Positions 16,856-27,309 of a stretch of DNA of 64,000 nucleotides are shown here, piece by piece. The translations under genes and the position numbers were made by a program. The notes under the pieces were generated by a model that was given only the letters and a program-made list of their open reading frames with translations, made no database searches and was not told the DNA's origin. The DNA is taken from NCBI GenBank assembly GCA_910586905.1, contig CAJUIV010000002.1:31009-95008 (forward strand), read 5' to 3'. Position 1 is the first letter of the stretch; the number at the start of each line of letters is the position of its first letter. The stretch comes from an uncultured Christensenellaceae bacterium (GTDB lineage Bacteria > Bacillota > Clostridia > Christensenellales > CAG-314).

Positions 16856-18644
16856 CGCCAGCCTCGCATTTAATACGCAATTCCGTCAACTGTTTTTCAT
16901 CTACCTGCGCCGGGGCTTCGGTCATCATACAACTCGCGTTTTGCATTTTGGGAAACGCGATTACGTCCTTGATATTGGTCGTATCCGTCAAAACCATAAC
17001 CAATCTGTCAAAACCTAAGGCAAGCCCGCCGTGAGGAGGCGTACCGTATTTAAACGCGTCGACAAAGAAACCGAATCTCTCCGCTATTTGTTCGTCGGTA
17101 AACCCCAAAGCTTCGAACATCGTTTTTTGTACTTCGCGATTGTAAATACGCATGCTTCCGCCGCCTATTTCGTCGCCGTTAATGACGACGTCGTAAGCTT
17201 TCGCTCTTACGCGCGACGGGTCGCTGAGCATAAACGGCAAATCTTCGTTTTTGGGATGAGTGAAAGGATGATGCATAGCAACAAACCGTCCCTCTTCCTC
17301 GGAATATTCGAACAACGGAAAATCGACGACCCACAAACACGCAAAATCTCCGGATTTGTACAATTCGAATTTCGCCGCCAAACGACAACGTAAAGCGCCC
17401 AGAGCTACGACAGCGTTTTTCCAATTTTTATCAGCAACGATAAGAGATATATCGCCATGCTGCATTTCGAGTTTAGTCTTTATTTCTTCAAGTTCCGATT
17501 CGTCTACCGCTTTCGAAAAACTGCATTTTACTCCGTCTGCGCCCAAACCGTACCAAGCCAAACCGCCGACTTTATAAGTTTTTACAAATTCTGCAAGTTT
17601 ATCGAGTTCTTTTCGGGAAAGCTTATCCGCGCCGTTTTTCAAAACAATAGCACGCACCGTTCCGCCTGCGCTCAGCGCATTTTGGAATACCGCGAATTTA
17701 GTATTCTTAACGGTATCGTCCAGATTTTGAATCTGCATTCCGAAACGCAAATCGGGTTTATCCGAACCGTAAAGGTTCATACAGTCTATCCAACTCATAC
17801 GCGTAAAACGAGTCGGCAAATCGACGTTTCGAATTTCCTTAAAAATTTTGCAAAGCAAGCCTTCCGTAAGCTGCATAACGTCTTCTTCTCGGTCGACGAA
17901 ACTCATTTCCAAGTCTACCTGCGTAAATTCGGGCTGACGGTTGGCGCGCAAATCTTCGTCGCGGAAACAACGCGCAATTTGATAATACTTATCCATTCCG
18001 CCAATCATAAGCAGTTGCTTATAAATTTGGGGGGATTGGGGCAAAGCGTAAAAACTTCCCGGTCGTATACGGCTGGGAACAAGATAATCTCGCGCTCCTT
18101 CGGGAGTGGATTTGCCCAGCATTGGCGTTTCCACTTCTATAAAACCGTTATCCGACAAATAATTACGTATAATTTGACAAATTTTACTGCGGACAATCAA
18201 ATTGTGCTGCAGTTGTTCACGACGAATATCCAAATATCTGTACTTCAAACGCAGTGCTTCGTTTGCGCCGTCGTCTCCAATCGAAAACGGCGTAGTATCC
18301 GCTTCGGATAGTATTTTCAGTTCTTCAGCCACTACTTCGATTTCGCCGGTTTTCATATTGGGGTTTACGTTATTACCGATACGTCTGCGTACTTTTCCCA
18401 CGATAGATACTACGTATTCCAATTTTATAGTAGAAGCCTTTTCCAGTAATTCACGGGAACAAACGTCCGTATCGAAAACCGCTTGCGAAATACCGCTTCT
18501 GTCCCTAAGTTGCAAAAAGATGAGTCCCCCTAGGTCGCGTCTGCGATGAACCCAGCCCATCAACGTTACCGTTTTACCTACGTATTCGGTCGTAACTTCG
18601 CCGCACATAAGCGTGCGTTTTTGACCGTTTAATAATTCAGCCAT
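16848..18644 (-). CDS. aspS: Aspartyl-tRNA synthetase
   Basis: A class II synthetase with the N-terminal OB-fold (WVHRRRDLGGLIFLQLRD), motif 2 (CFRDEDLRANRQPEFTQVD) and motif 3 (GLALGFDRLVMVL), and the bacterial GAD insertion in between. Length 598 is standard. It is 17 bases after hslU and has no T-box or other leader of its own, so it is expressed with the hslVU genes. Bacterial-type AspRS can be discriminating or not; this cannot be decided here. Confidence 0.97.
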   Translation of the reverse strand: MAELLNGQKRTLMCGEVTTEYVGKTVTLMGWVHRRRDLGGLIFLQLRDRSGISQAVFDTDVCSRELLEKASTIKLEYVVSIVGKVRRRIGNNVNPNMKTGEIEVVAEELKILSEADTTPFSIGDDGANEALRLKYRYLDIRREQLQHNLIVRSKICQIIRNYLSDNGFIEVETPMLGKSTPEGARDYLVPSRIRPGSFYALPQSPQIYKQLLMIGGMDKYYQIARCFRDEDLRANRQPEFTQVDLEMSFVDREEDVMQLTEGLLCKIFKEIRNVDLPTRFTRMSWIDCMNLYGSDKPDLRFGMQIQNLDDTVKNTKFAVFQNALSAGGTVRAIVLKNGADKLSRKELDKLAEFVKTYKVGGLAWYGLGADGVKCSFSKAVDESELEEIKTKLEMQHGDISLIVADKNWKNAVVALGALRCRLAAKFELYKSGDFACLWVVDFPLFEYSEEEGRFVAMHHPFTHPKNEDLPFMLSDPSRVRAKAYDVVINGDEIGGGSMRIYNREVQKTMFEALGFTDEQIAERFGFFVDAFKYGTPPHGGLALGFDRLVMVLTDTTNIKDVIAFPKMQNASCMMTEAPAQVDEKQLTELRIKCEAGDD

Positions 18645-18661
18645 AATTTTATCTCCGGTGT

Positions 18662-19945
18662 TTATAAAACGTATTTTTTAAGATTACGCGATTCGGTTCG
18701 GAAATTATTTTCCACGTACTCTTTATCTATCACGACTTTTTTAGTTTGTCCTTCTTCGTCGATTTCGTAAGAAATATCTTCTACGATATGTTCCATAATA
18801 CTTTGAAGGCGTCTCGCTCCGATATCTTCCAAAGTATTATTTTGGTCGAACGCCACGTTGGCTATTTCACGTATGCCGTCGTCTGCAAACTGCAAATCGA
18901 TATTATCTACTGCAAGCAGCTTTTTGTATTGGTCGGTTATAGCATTAGCGGGAACGGTTAAAATTTTTACAAAGTCGTCAACATTCAAACTGTCCAACTC
19001 GACCAAAACGGGGAAACGTCCTTGCAGTTCGGGAATAAGGTCCGAAACTTTACTTACATGGAACGCGCCGCTTGCGATAAACAAAATGTAGTCGGTTTTT
19101 ACATTTCCGTATTTTGTATTTACCGTACAGCCTTCGACTATCGGTAAAATATCTCTTTGCACGCCTTCGCGTGATACGTCCGGACCGTTTTGCGAAGATT
19201 TACCTGCAATTTTATCCATTTCGTCGATGAAAATTATTCCGTCGTTTTCCGCTCGACGTACCGCTTCGATTTCAACGCTATCCAAATCTATCAACTTTTC
19301 GCTTTCTTCCGCGGCAAAAATCTTTAACGCTTCGGCAACCGTAACCGTGCGTTTTTTCGTCTTCTTAGGCAAGATGTCTCCGAATATGCTTCCGATATTG
19401 ATTTCGCCGGCGCCAGGTTGTAACTCGACGGGTTTTGGATTATCGATTACCGAAATTTCAACCTGCATTTGGTCCAGATTATGCTTGGATAACTCGTCTT
19501 TCAAATCTATTTTAGTAATGCCTTCAGGCAGTTCTTCCGTCTTTTTGAGCATGATGTCCGCAAGTTTATCGACAGCCTTTTCAAAAGCGCGAGCTTCGAC
19601 TTCCTTATATCTTTCGTCTTTTACGAGACGGATAGAAACTTCCACCAAATCGCGCACCATACTTTCAACGTCTCTGCCGACGTACCCGACTTCGGTATAC
19701 TTTGTAGCCTCAACCTTTAAAAAAGGAGCTTTTACAAGTTTTGCAAGTCTGCGGGCAATTTCGGTTTTACCAACGCCTGTAGGTCCTTTAAGTATAATGT
19801 TTTTAGGAGTAATTTCTTCGCGGTCGGCAACGGATAACTTGCTGCGGCGATATCTGTTACGCAACGCTATAGCAACCGCTTTTTTCGCCTGAAATTGTCC
19901 TATAATATATCTGTCCAATTCGTTTACTATTTGTTTGGGTGTCAT
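18662..19945 (-). CDS. hslU: ATP-dependent protease ATPase subunit HslU
   Basis: The AAA+ unfoldase of the HslUV protease. The N-terminal ELDRYIIGQ, Walker A GPTGVGKTE (about residues 54-62), the intermediate I-domain (about 110-240), Walker B FIDEMDKIAG and the C-terminal GARRL sensor are present. Length 427 is a little short, with a compact I-domain. One base separates it from hslV. Confidence 0.97.
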   Translation of the reverse strand: MTPKQIVNELDRYIIGQFQAKKAVAIALRNRYRRSKLSVADREEITPKNIILKGPTGVGKTEIARRLAKLVKAPFLKVEATKYTEVGYVGRDVESMVRDLVEVSIRLVKDERYKEVEARAFEKAVDKLADIMLKKTEELPEGITKIDLKDELSKHNLDQMQVEISVIDNPKPVELQPGAGEINIGSIFGDILPKKTKKRTVTVAEALKIFAAEESEKLIDLDSVEIEAVRRAENDGIIFIDEMDKIAGKSSQNGPDVSREGVQRDILPIVEGCTVNTKYGNVKTDYILFIASGAFHVSKVSDLIPELQGRFPVLVELDSLNVDDFVKILTVPANAITDQYKKLLAVDNIDLQFADDGIREIANVAFDQNNTLEDIGARRLQSIMEHIVEDISYEIDEEGQTKKVVIDKEYVENNFRTESRNLKKYVL

Positions 19946-19946
19946 T

Positions 19947-20498
19947 TTATGCTTCCTCCACGGTTATATGTCCGTTAGTAAATACGCATATTTCACTCGC
20001 TATTTCCAACGCTTTGCGGGCTATATCGGCTGCGGACATATCGGTATTTCCGTAAAGAGCTTTTGCCGCCGCCAAAGCGTAGTTACCTCCGCTGCCTATA
20101 GCGCAAATTCCGTCGTCTGGTTCTATTACGTCCCCAGTTCCGGAAAGTAGAAATATATTTTCTTTATCGGCTACAATCATCATAGCTTCGAGTTTACGCA
20201 TAACGTTATCTCTGCGCCATAACTGTGCCACTTCCACGGCGGAACGCAATAAATTGCCGCTGAATTTCTGCAGCATCTCCTCGAATTTTTCGGACAGCGT
20301 AAAAGCGTCTGCAACCGAACCGGCAAAGCCCGTTACGATTTTACCGTCGTATATTCGTCTTACCTTAACCGCGTTCCCTTTCATTATTACGTTTTGCCCT
20401 TGCGTAACCTGACCGTCGCCTGCAACCGCAATTTTACCGTTGCGCTTGACTGCGCATATCGTAGTGCCTTTTATAGAATCGGCAAACACTTCAGCCAT
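19947..20498 (-). CDS. hslV: ATP-dependent protease peptidase subunit HslV
   Basis: The proteasome-like peptidase of HslUV. The catalytic N-terminal threonine must be exposed by removal of [11 protein letters not shown], an 11-residue leader before [20 protein letters not shown]. Most HslV proteins lose only the Met, although the Bacillus homologue also has a short leader. A strong AGGAGG site supports the ATG at 20498; a GTG four codons in would still leave seven residues. It lies directly between trmFO and hslU, the Bacillus order but without the xerC/codV gene in between. Confidence 0.95.
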   Translation of the reverse strand: MAEVFADSIKGTTICAVKRNGKIAVAGDGQVTQGQNVIMKGNAVKVRRIYDGKIVTGFAGSVADAFTLSEKFEEMLQKFSGNLLRSAVEVAQLWRRDNVMRKLEAMMIVADKENIFLLSGTGDVIEPDDGICAIGSGGNYALAAAKALYGNTDMSAADIARKALEIASEICVFTNGHITVEEA

Positions 20499-20499
20499 T

Positions 20500-21825
20500 T
20501 TAAACCTCCTGATTTCTAACTATATTCTTTATGACTTGGAGCGAACGTTTACTATACGCCGCTTTTCTTTGCGATTTGTCTCTTACATGTTCCGCCAAAG
20601 GCGAAAGTATACCGAAATTGCTGTTCATCGGCGAATAATCGCCGAAATCGGCAGAAACGTGATTGCATAACGCTCCTGTGATGGTTTCAGACGTAAAATC
20701 AACGGGAGATTTACCGCTGAATATACGAAAACCCTGAATTGCCGCAATCAGTCCGCTCAAAGCAGACTCCATATATCCTTCAACTCCGGTTATTTGTCCC
20801 GCAAAAAAGATTTTGGAGTTTTGCTTTAATTGGAAATACTTATTCAAAAATTTGGGAGCGTTTATATACGTATTTCTATGCATCACTCCGTACCTTACGA
20901 ATTCCGCGTCTTTCAAAGCGGGTATCAAAGAAAACACTCTTTTTTGCTCGGAAAATTTCAAATTTGTTTGAAACCCCACCAAGTTATAAAGCGTCCCTGC
21001 CGCATTTTCCTTACGTAACTGCAAAACTGCGTACGGTCTTTCGTTTTTCCTTTCGTCGTAAAGTCCTACCGGTTTTAACGGTCCGAAACGCATCGTATCG
21101 GCACCGCGTTTCGCCATAACCTCGATAGGCATACAGCCTTCGAAAACGTTAATTTCAAAATCTTTTAACGCTACGGCTTCGGCATCGATCAAATTATCGT
21201 AAAACGTTTTGTATTCGTCTTTATTCATCGGACAATTCAAATAATCCGAATCGCCTTTCCCGTAACGCGAAGCGACGAAAGCGCTGCTGTAATCTATACT
21301 GTCTGCAGATACGATAGGAGCAACGGCATCGAAAAAATACAAAAAATCGATACCGAAAATAGCTTTCAAAGCGGGGATAATAGCTTCGTCGGTCAATGGT
21401 CCCGTCGCAACGATAACAAAATCGTAATTTTCGCAATCAATATTGCTTTCGATTTTTTTCATCCAACGGAAATTATCAAACTTTAACAGTTCTTCGGTTA
21501 CTCTATTGGAAAACGCGTATCTGTCCACGGCAAGGGCGTTTCCGGCGGGAACTTTTGTTTCCTCGGCAATCTTTATAACAAAGCTGTCCAGTAAACGCAT
21601 CTCGGCTTTAAGCAAACCGCTCGAGGTATTTACGTCGTCGCTTTTAAAAGAGTTGGAACACACTACTTCGCACAGCGTGTCCAAATTATGCGCGGGTGAT
21701 TTTTTAAGCGGTTTCATTTCCACGAGCGTTACGTCTGCGCCGCGTTTCAAAAGCTGATAGCACGCTTCAACGCCGGCGAATCCGCCGCCGATAACTTTAA
21801 CTTTCAATTTTCTCACCGCCGTCAA
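20500..21825 (-). CDS. trmFO: tRNA uridine-54 C5-methyltransferase TrmFO
   Basis: A folate- and FAD-dependent enzyme that methylates U54 of tRNA, typical of Gram-positives. The FAD motif [11 protein letters not shown] is at the N-terminus; the family segments [22 protein letters not shown] and [15 protein letters not shown] follow. Length 441 is normal. The start overlaps the topA end by 29 bases. In Bacillus the gene is also next to topA. Confidence 0.97.
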   Translation of the reverse strand: MTAVRKLKVKVIGGGFAGVEACYQLLKRGADVTLVEMKPLKKSPAHNLDTLCEVVCSNSFKSDDVNTSSGLLKAEMRLLDSFVIKIAEETKVPAGNALAVDRYAFSNRVTEELLKFDNFRWMKKIESNIDCENYDFVIVATGPLTDEAIIPALKAIFGIDFLYFFDAVAPIVSADSIDYSSAFVASRYGKGDSDYLNCPMNKDEYKTFYDNLIDAEAVALKDFEINVFEGCMPIEVMAKRGADTMRFGPLKPVGLYDERKNERPYAVLQLRKENAAGTLYNLVGFQTNLKFSEQKRVFSLIPALKDAEFVRYGVMHRNTYINAPKFLNKYFQLKQNSKIFFAGQITGVEGYMESALSGLIAAIQGFRIFSGKSPVDFTSETITGALCNHVSADFGDYSPMNSNFGILSPLAEHVRDKSQRKAAYSKRSLQVIKNIVRNQEV

Positions 21826-24019
21826 AACCGCAATCTTTGTTAGAACAACGAATTACCGTTTTAGCGCCGTTCCTTTTAAGTATCAAATGAGCTCCGCAAT
21901 CCGGACACAACGTACCCGTAGGAACGTCCCACGAAACGAAATCGCAGTCGGGATAGCCTACGCAACCGTAAAACACGGCGCCTTTTTTAGAAACGCGTTT
22001 AACTACGTCTTTACCGCATTTCGGACACTTTGCAACAATTTCGTTTACGGGTTTCGTATTCTTGCAACGCGGATAATTGCTGCAAGCGAGATATTTTCCG
22101 TATCTGCCTTGACGCTCCAACATTTTAGCGCCGCAAATTTCACAGTTTACGTCAGTTTCTTTAGGCGGTACTTTTTCTTTCAAACTCTTTATATTCGAAC
22201 AATTAGGATAGTTGCTGCACGCTAAATACTTTCCGTATCTACCCATTCGAATCACCATAGGCGAACCGCATTTTTCGCATATTTCGTCGGACTCTTCGTC
22301 GGCGACTACTACTTTTTCGCCGTGCATTGCGGTTTTGACTTCCTCCGCCATAGGTTTGTAAAAGTTATCAACTATATTATACCAAGCTTCGCCGTTATCT
22401 TCTATGGCGTCGAGTTTATCTTCCATTTCCGCCGTAAATTGTATGTCTACGACTTCGCCGAAATATTGTTCTAAATAATCGGTAACTTGAATACCGAGAT
22501 TGCTGGGAGCCAAAGCTTTACCGTCTTTCACAACGTATTCGCGCTTGTAAAGAGTTTGCATTATCGTAGCGTAAGTACTAGGTCTGCCTATGCCCTTTTC
22601 TTCCATAGTTTTTATTATGCTTGCTTCCGTGTATCTTGCCGGCGGTTTCGTAAATTTTTGTTCGTTCTTAAGTTTTACAAGTGTTAGCAAATCGCCCTCG
22701 TTAATTGAGGGAAGAACTGCGTTTTCCTCTTCGTCGGAATTTTTAGCGGCTTTGTTTTCATTGTAGATAGCCAAATAACCGTCGAAAATCAGTGTTTTTC
22801 CGGTAGCAGTAAAACCGTAGTTCTCGCAAGAAATACCGGCGGTTACACTGTTATACGACGCGCTCATTGCTTGACTCGCCAAAAAGCGCCGATATATCAG
22901 TTTATAAAGAGCGTACTGATTACGCTGAACCTTGTCTTTTATCGATTCAGGCGTAATATCCAAATTTATGGGACGTATAGCTTCGTGAGCGTCTTGCGCT
23001 TGCTTTTTGGCCGCATAGAAATTGGGTTTTTCAGGCAAATATTCCTTACCGTAAACCTGCGTTATTCGTTCGCGCGCAGCGGCAATCGCGTCGTCTGAAA
23101 CGCGCACGGAGTCAGTACGTATATACGTAACCAAAGCGACGTGCCCCATACCGGCTATATCGAACCCTTCGTATAATTGCTGAGCTACGGACATAGTAAC
23201 CGAACTTGACATTTTCAATTTATTTACGGCGTCTTGCTGCAACGTACTCGTTGTAAACGGAGGTTGAGGACGCGTTTGCGTTACAGATCTTTTAACGCTC
23301 GTAACAACGTATTTTCCGTCGTTTAAAACGTTTAGCGCTTGTTCGCATTGTTCCTTATTTTTGATTTTAAATTTTTTTCCGTCTTTCTCGGTCAAATTTG
23401 CAATAAATTGCGGAGTTGCCTTCGGCTTTTCCAGTAAAGCGGAAACAGTCCAATACTCTTCCGGTTTAAAAGCCTTTATTTCTTTTTCTCTATCAACGAT
23501 TATTCTTAAAGCAGCCGATTGTACTCTGCCCGCCGACAATTTATTTCTGATTTTCTTGCACAACACGGGCGATAAGGTATACCCTACCAATCTATCTAAT
23601 ACCCTGCGAGCCTGCTGGGCGTCTACTAACCCCTTGTTGATATATCTGGGATTGGCTACGGCGTTATTTACCGCTTTTTTAGATATTTCGTTAAACATTA
23701 TGCGGTTTTTTTCGTTCGGGTCGAGATTCAAAGCGCATTGCAAATGATAAGAAATTGCTTCCCCCTCTCGGTCCGGGTCGGTTGCAAGGTAAACTTTTTC
23801 TGCTTTGTTAACTTCTTTTTTTAAACGTTCTATCGTTTCTTTCTGTTCGGGTTTACGCGCCTGAAGTTCGGGTTCGTAGTGATTTTTAAAATCCACACCC
23901 ATAGTTTTTTCGGGCAAATCCCAAATATGTCCGCGCGAAGCGTCGACTTTATATCCATCGCCTAAATACTTCGCTATGGTTTTTGCTTTTGCCGGAGATT
24001 CGACAATTACAAGTTTCAT
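21797..24019 (-). CDS. topA: DNA topoisomerase I
   Basis: A type IA topoisomerase that removes negative supercoils. The Toprim domain starts at residue 3 (LVIVESPAKAKTIAKYLG) with DPDREGE at 81-87. The catalytic tyrosine is Tyr299 in TYIRTDSVRVS. The C-terminal third carries four zinc-ribbon units, each with two CxxC-type pairs; the first two share the MGRYGKYLACSNYP pattern. Length 740. It overlaps dprA by 4 bases. Confidence 0.97.
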   Translation of the reverse strand: MKLVIVESPAKAKTIAKYLGDGYKVDASRGHIWDLPEKTMGVDFKNHYEPELQARKPEQKETIERLKKEVNKAEKVYLATDPDREGEAISYHLQCALNLDPNEKNRIMFNEISKKAVNNAVANPRYINKGLVDAQQARRVLDRLVGYTLSPVLCKKIRNKLSAGRVQSAALRIIVDREKEIKAFKPEEYWTVSALLEKPKATPQFIANLTEKDGKKFKIKNKEQCEQALNVLNDGKYVVTSVKRSVTQTRPQPPFTTSTLQQDAVNKLKMSSSVTMSVAQQLYEGFDIAGMGHVALVTYIRTDSVRVSDDAIAAARERITQVYGKEYLPEKPNFYAAKKQAQDAHEAIRPINLDITPESIKDKVQRNQYALYKLIYRRFLASQAMSASYNSVTAGISCENYGFTATGKTLIFDGYLAIYNENKAAKNSDEEENAVLPSINEGDLLTLVKLKNEQKFTKPPARYTEASIIKTMEEKGIGRPSTYATIMQTLYKREYVVKDGKALAPSNLGIQVTDYLEQYFGEVVDIQFTAEMEDKLDAIEDNGEAWYNIVDNFYKPMAEEVKTAMHGEKVVVADEESDEICEKCGSPMVIRMGRYGKYLACSNYPNCSNIKSLKEKVPPKETDVNCEICGAKMLERQGRYGKYLACSNYPRCKNTKPVNEIVAKCPKCGKDVVKRVSKKGAVFYGCVGYPDCDFVSWDVPTGTLCPDCGAHLILKRNGAKTVIRCSNKDCGFDGGEKIES

Positions 24020-25104
24020 TCAATTCCTCCATACAACCGATATGTGTTACCCGGTAATCTAGCAATTATACTCCTTAATTCCAAATTTGCCAACAAAAAA
24101 TTCAGTTCCGAAGGCTGTAAAGAAGTTTCCACTACAAGTTGGTCGAACGTTTTACCGCCGAGCGAAAGAGCGTCGACAATTCTCTGTTCCTGAAAATTTA
24201 GCTGTACGGTTTTACTATCGTTTAAACGGTTATCCAAACCGTAATAATCTATAATATCTCTGGGAGTGGTTACACATGCTCCCTGCATACTTTTGATTAG
24301 ATTATTGCTGCCGCTAAATCCGGAATCGTAAATTTCCCCCGGAACGACGAATATATCTTTTCCCTGCTGCAACGCTAATTCTACGGTAGAATTGGTTCCG
24401 CTCTTTAAAGGAGCCTGACAAACCAACAATCCTTTTGCAAGTCCGGCAACCAATCGGTTACGATGAGGAAAACGATATGCCAAAGGCTGCGCTCGCAGTC
24501 CGTATTCGGAAACTACAAGTCCTCCGTTGTCTACGATTCGTTTCGCAAGACCTTCGTTTGCCGAAGGATATATATTCAAAATTCCGCTTCCCAGTACCGC
24601 GACGGTTTCGCCTTGCTCTTGCAACGTAACTTCGTGAGCGACACTGTCGACTCCATACGCAAGTCCGCTGACAATAACGAAGTCATCCGCAAGCAGCCGA
24701 GTAAAATCCGCAGCGACTCGTCTTCCGTAAGAAGAAATTTTTCTGGTTCCAACTACGGCTATACCGTCTTTATTTAACAACGAAACGTTGCCCTTGCAAA
24801 ACAAAACGTAAGGCGGTTCGTCTATATCGCGCAGTTTAGACGGATATTTATCCGAAAACCACGTTATAACTTCAACGCCGTTTCTTTCCATATCGGAAAA
24901 AAGCCGGACTTGCTCGCAATCTTTTAACGCTTTGCAAACGGAAACGTAGCTATCGCCGAACAATGATTCTAATCGTTTATTATCAGCGATAACGTCGGGT
25001 AATTCGTCTAAATCGTTTAAACTACTGAGCAACTGAAAGAACTTTTTAGCAGTAACACCCTTTTCGCCGAGCATAGCGCATATTTTATCGGATAAGGTAT
25101 ACAT
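24016..25104 (-). CDS. dprA: DNA-processing protein DprA
   Basis: DprA loads RecA on incoming single strands in natural transformation. The Rossmann-like core shows AVVGTRKISSYG, SGLAYGVDSVAHE, AVLGSGILNIYP and the FVVPGEIYDSG region; a C-terminal winged-helix-like part (about residues 300-362) follows. It is coupled to comM upstream and topA downstream. Together these two genes suggest that transformation capacity has been kept, at least in part. Confidence 0.94.
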   Translation of the reverse strand: MYTLSDKICAMLGEKGVTAKKFFQLLSSLNDLDELPDVIADNKRLESLFGDSYVSVCKALKDCEQVRLFSDMERNGVEVITWFSDKYPSKLRDIDEPPYVLFCKGNVSLLNKDGIAVVGTRKISSYGRRVAADFTRLLADDFVIVSGLAYGVDSVAHEVTLQEQGETVAVLGSGILNIYPSANEGLAKRIVDNGGLVVSEYGLRAQPLAYRFPHRNRLVAGLAKGLLVCQAPLKSGTNSTVELALQQGKDIFVVPGEIYDSGFSGSNNLIKSMQGACVTTPRDIIDYYGLDNRLNDSKTVQLNFQEQRIVDALSLGGKTFDQLVVETSLQPSELNFLLANLELRSIIARLPGNTYRLYGGIE

Positions 25105-26630
25105 CAGACTCTGTACTTCCTGTCTAAGGTTCTATATTGCAGCGCTTCCGAAACGTGCATATAGTTTATATTTTCGCTGCCGTCTAGGTCTGCAATGGTA
25201 CGCGCTACTTTTAAAATGCGGTTATAAGCTCTTGCAGACAAATTAAATTTTTCGAAAGACGCTTTTAAAAGTTCCGCGCTGTCGCGCTCTAACTTACAAT
25301 ACTTTTTAATATCCGCAGAAGACATTTGAGCGTTACAGCGTTTTCCGCCGCCCATAAGCCGCTTAAGCTGAATTTCTCTGGCTTTATTTACGCGCTTACG
25401 CACCTCCGACGATGCCTCGGAATAAGCTTCGCTATGGATATCGTCGTACGAAACGTTATCTACTTCAATGTGTATATCTATTCTGTCCAATAACGGCCCC
25501 GACAGCTTACCCAAATACCTATGAATTTGCGAAGCGGTACATCTGCACTCGGCAGTCGCGCTTCCGTAATTGCCGCATGGACATGGGTTCATACTGGCAA
25601 TAAGCATGAAGTCTGCCGGGTAAGTTATCGAAACTGCGTTGCGCGCAACCGTTATAACTCCGTCTTCGAGAGGCTGCCGTAGCGTTTCCAAAGTCTGACG
25701 GTTATATTCCGGAAGCTCGTCCAAAAACAAAACGCCGTTATGCGCAAGACTTATCTCGCCGGGACGCGCTTTGTTCCCTCCTCCCGTTAAAGCGACCATA
25801 GTCGTAGAATGATGCGGAGTTCTGAAAGGACGCTCGTAAACGAAACCGCCGTCTAGCTGTCCCGATACGCTATGGATTTTAGCGACTTCTAACGCTTCTT
25901 CGAACGTAAGATTTGGCATTATGGACGGCACCGCGCGCGCAAGCATAGTCTTGCCGGCTCCGGGAGGACCTATCATCAATATATTATGTCCGCCGGCAAC
26001 GGCAATTTCCATAGCGCGTTTGGCTGCAAATTGTCCTTTTATAAACTTAAAATCGTTGTCGTTACTTTTATAGACCGAATCGTTTGCCCAACTGCGTATT
26101 GCTATCGGTTTCTTATCCGATTGATTTGTAAGCAATTCTACCGTTTCTAAAAGTGTTTTTACAGTATATATTTCCGCGCCTTCTATAAAGGTTGCTTCGT
26201 CGGCGTTTTGCTGAGGAATAACGAAAACCGATTCTCCCTGCTGCCGCGCGGAAATTATCATAGGCAACAAACCGTTGACTTTTTTAACTTCGCCGTTTAA
26301 CGACAATTCGCCGAGTATAACGGCGCGTTTCAGAGTATCGTACGGAATTTGTTTACTTGCCGCAAGCAGACCTATAGCAATGGGCAAATCGTACAGACTG
26401 CCTTCCTTTTTTATATCCGCCGGAGCAAGATTAACTACTACGGACGCGACGGGATATGAGTACCCGCTGTTTTTGAGCGCCGAACGGACGCGTTCCTTAG
26501 ATTCTTTTACCGCAGTATCGGCAAGTCCTACTATGTCGTACGTCGGCATACCAGAATGCATATCTATTTCCGCCTGAACAGGGAAACCGTCCAAACCATT
26601 TAACCCGTAACTCTTAACGAGAGCAAGCAT
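25104..26630 (-). CDS. ComM/YifB family Mg-chelatase-like AAA+ ATPase
   Basis: A 508-residue ATPase related to ComM, a helicase that helps integrate DNA during transformation. The start is the ATG at 26630 (MLALVKSYGLNGLDGFPVQ), with AAAGGAG just before it; the open frame upstream is chance. Domains: N-terminal Lon-like fold (1-170) ending near DLPIAIGLL, AAA+ module with GPPGAGKTM, FLDELPEY and the cysteine pair in MNPCPCGNYG, and a C-terminal Mg-chelatase domain. It shares a stop/start overlap with dprA. Confidence 0.92.
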   Translation of the reverse strand: MLALVKSYGLNGLDGFPVQAEIDMHSGMPTYDIVGLADTAVKESKERVRSALKNSGYSYPVASVVVNLAPADIKKEGSLYDLPIAIGLLAASKQIPYDTLKRAVILGELSLNGEVKKVNGLLPMIISARQQGESVFVIPQQNADEATFIEGAEIYTVKTLLETVELLTNQSDKKPIAIRSWANDSVYKSNDNDFKFIKGQFAAKRAMEIAVAGGHNILMIGPPGAGKTMLARAVPSIMPNLTFEEALEVAKIHSVSGQLDGGFVYERPFRTPHHSTTMVALTGGGNKARPGEISLAHNGVLFLDELPEYNRQTLETLRQPLEDGVITVARNAVSITYPADFMLIASMNPCPCGNYGSATAECRCTASQIHRYLGKLSGPLLDRIDIHIEVDNVSYDDIHSEAYSEASSEVRKRVNKAREIQLKRLMGGGKRCNAQMSSADIKKYCKLERDSAELLKASFEKFNLSARAYNRILKVARTIADLDGSENINYMHVSEALQYRTLDRKYRV

Positions 26631-26797
26631 TGCCCTTTCTCCTTTGCATAAACACTTTCCTAATTTAATAGTATACCCGCCAAACTTAAAACTAACAAGT
26701 CTTTTTAAGCAAAAATAATTCAATAAATTTTTAACTACGCTATAAGTTTGTAATATCTAAAATAAATGCTAACTTACGCGTATATTTAAAATCGCAA

Positions 26798-27256
26798 CTA
26801 TCCAGCAATAAATAACGCGCAGAACAATTCCGCGCGCAAAAAACCGGTAGGCTCTAAAACAATGTCTCCAACTTGCAGAGCGTCTGTGTTTACGAGATTA
26901 TTTTTTTCAAACAACCTATAAAGCACACTGTCAATGTAATAATTAACGCCCTCGTTAGCGACTACGTACAGTCCGCGTCTGCCGGTTTCACCCGGCTCTC
27001 CTTTGTCTCCTTTGGGGCCTGTGTCTCCTTTCTCCCCCTTATCGCCCTTTTCAATTACTACCGCATCCATTTTTGCGGCGGCATCAAGAATTTCTTCTTT
27101 TAAAATTTCAAAGGTTTCCTTGTTCAACGAAGTGCCGGCATCGTATATTGTCCCTTCCGAAAGAACAATATCGTATGTCGCCTCTTCATTCGTCGCGACA
27201 TTGCGCAATTTTACCCGTCCGGGATATTGCACGTCTCTGTCTTTGAATTCTAACAT
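26798..27256 (-). CDS. Phage tail-fibre-like protein with collagen triplets
   Basis: A 152-residue protein. The N-terminal 60 residues (MLEFKDRDVQYPGRVKLRNV onward) resemble the head region of Clostridial phage tail or baseplate fibres. Residues 71-94 are eight G-X-Y triplets (GDKGEKGDTGPKGDKGEP and on), able to form a collagen-like trimer. A short C-terminal domain (95-152) ends in a hydrophobic patch. It has an AGGAG ribosome site. No other tail genes are near, so it is an orphan, either a phage relic or a surface protein. Function is inference. Confidence 0.7.
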   Translation of the reverse strand: MLEFKDRDVQYPGRVKLRNVATNEEATYDIVLSEGTIYDAGTSLNKETFEILKEEILDAAAKMDAVVIEKGDKGEKGDTGPKGDKGEPGETGRRGLYVVANEGVNYYIDSVLYRLFEKNNLVNTDALQVGDIVLEPTGFLRAELFCALFIAG

Positions 27257-27280
27257 TTTTTCTTCTCCTTTTTTATATTT

Positions 27281-27298
27281 AAAAGTCTTGCGACTTTT
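27281..27298 (-). promoter_or_regulatory. Short hairpin in the leader of the collagen-like gene
   Basis: Stem of 7 bases (AAAAGTC at 27281-27287 with GACTTTT at 27292-27298) about 10 bases before the ribosome site. It lacks a T run, so it may affect mRNA stability or translation and not termination. Confidence 0.35.
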
Positions 27299-27309
27299 AA
27301 TTCAAATTA

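Noticed and set aside
17457..18311. 284-residue plus-strand frame inside aspS
   Set aside because: Antisense to conserved aspS motifs; no start signal.
18645..18661. T-box leader before aspS
   Set aside because: Only 17 bases separate aspS from hslU, so no room for a riboswitch.
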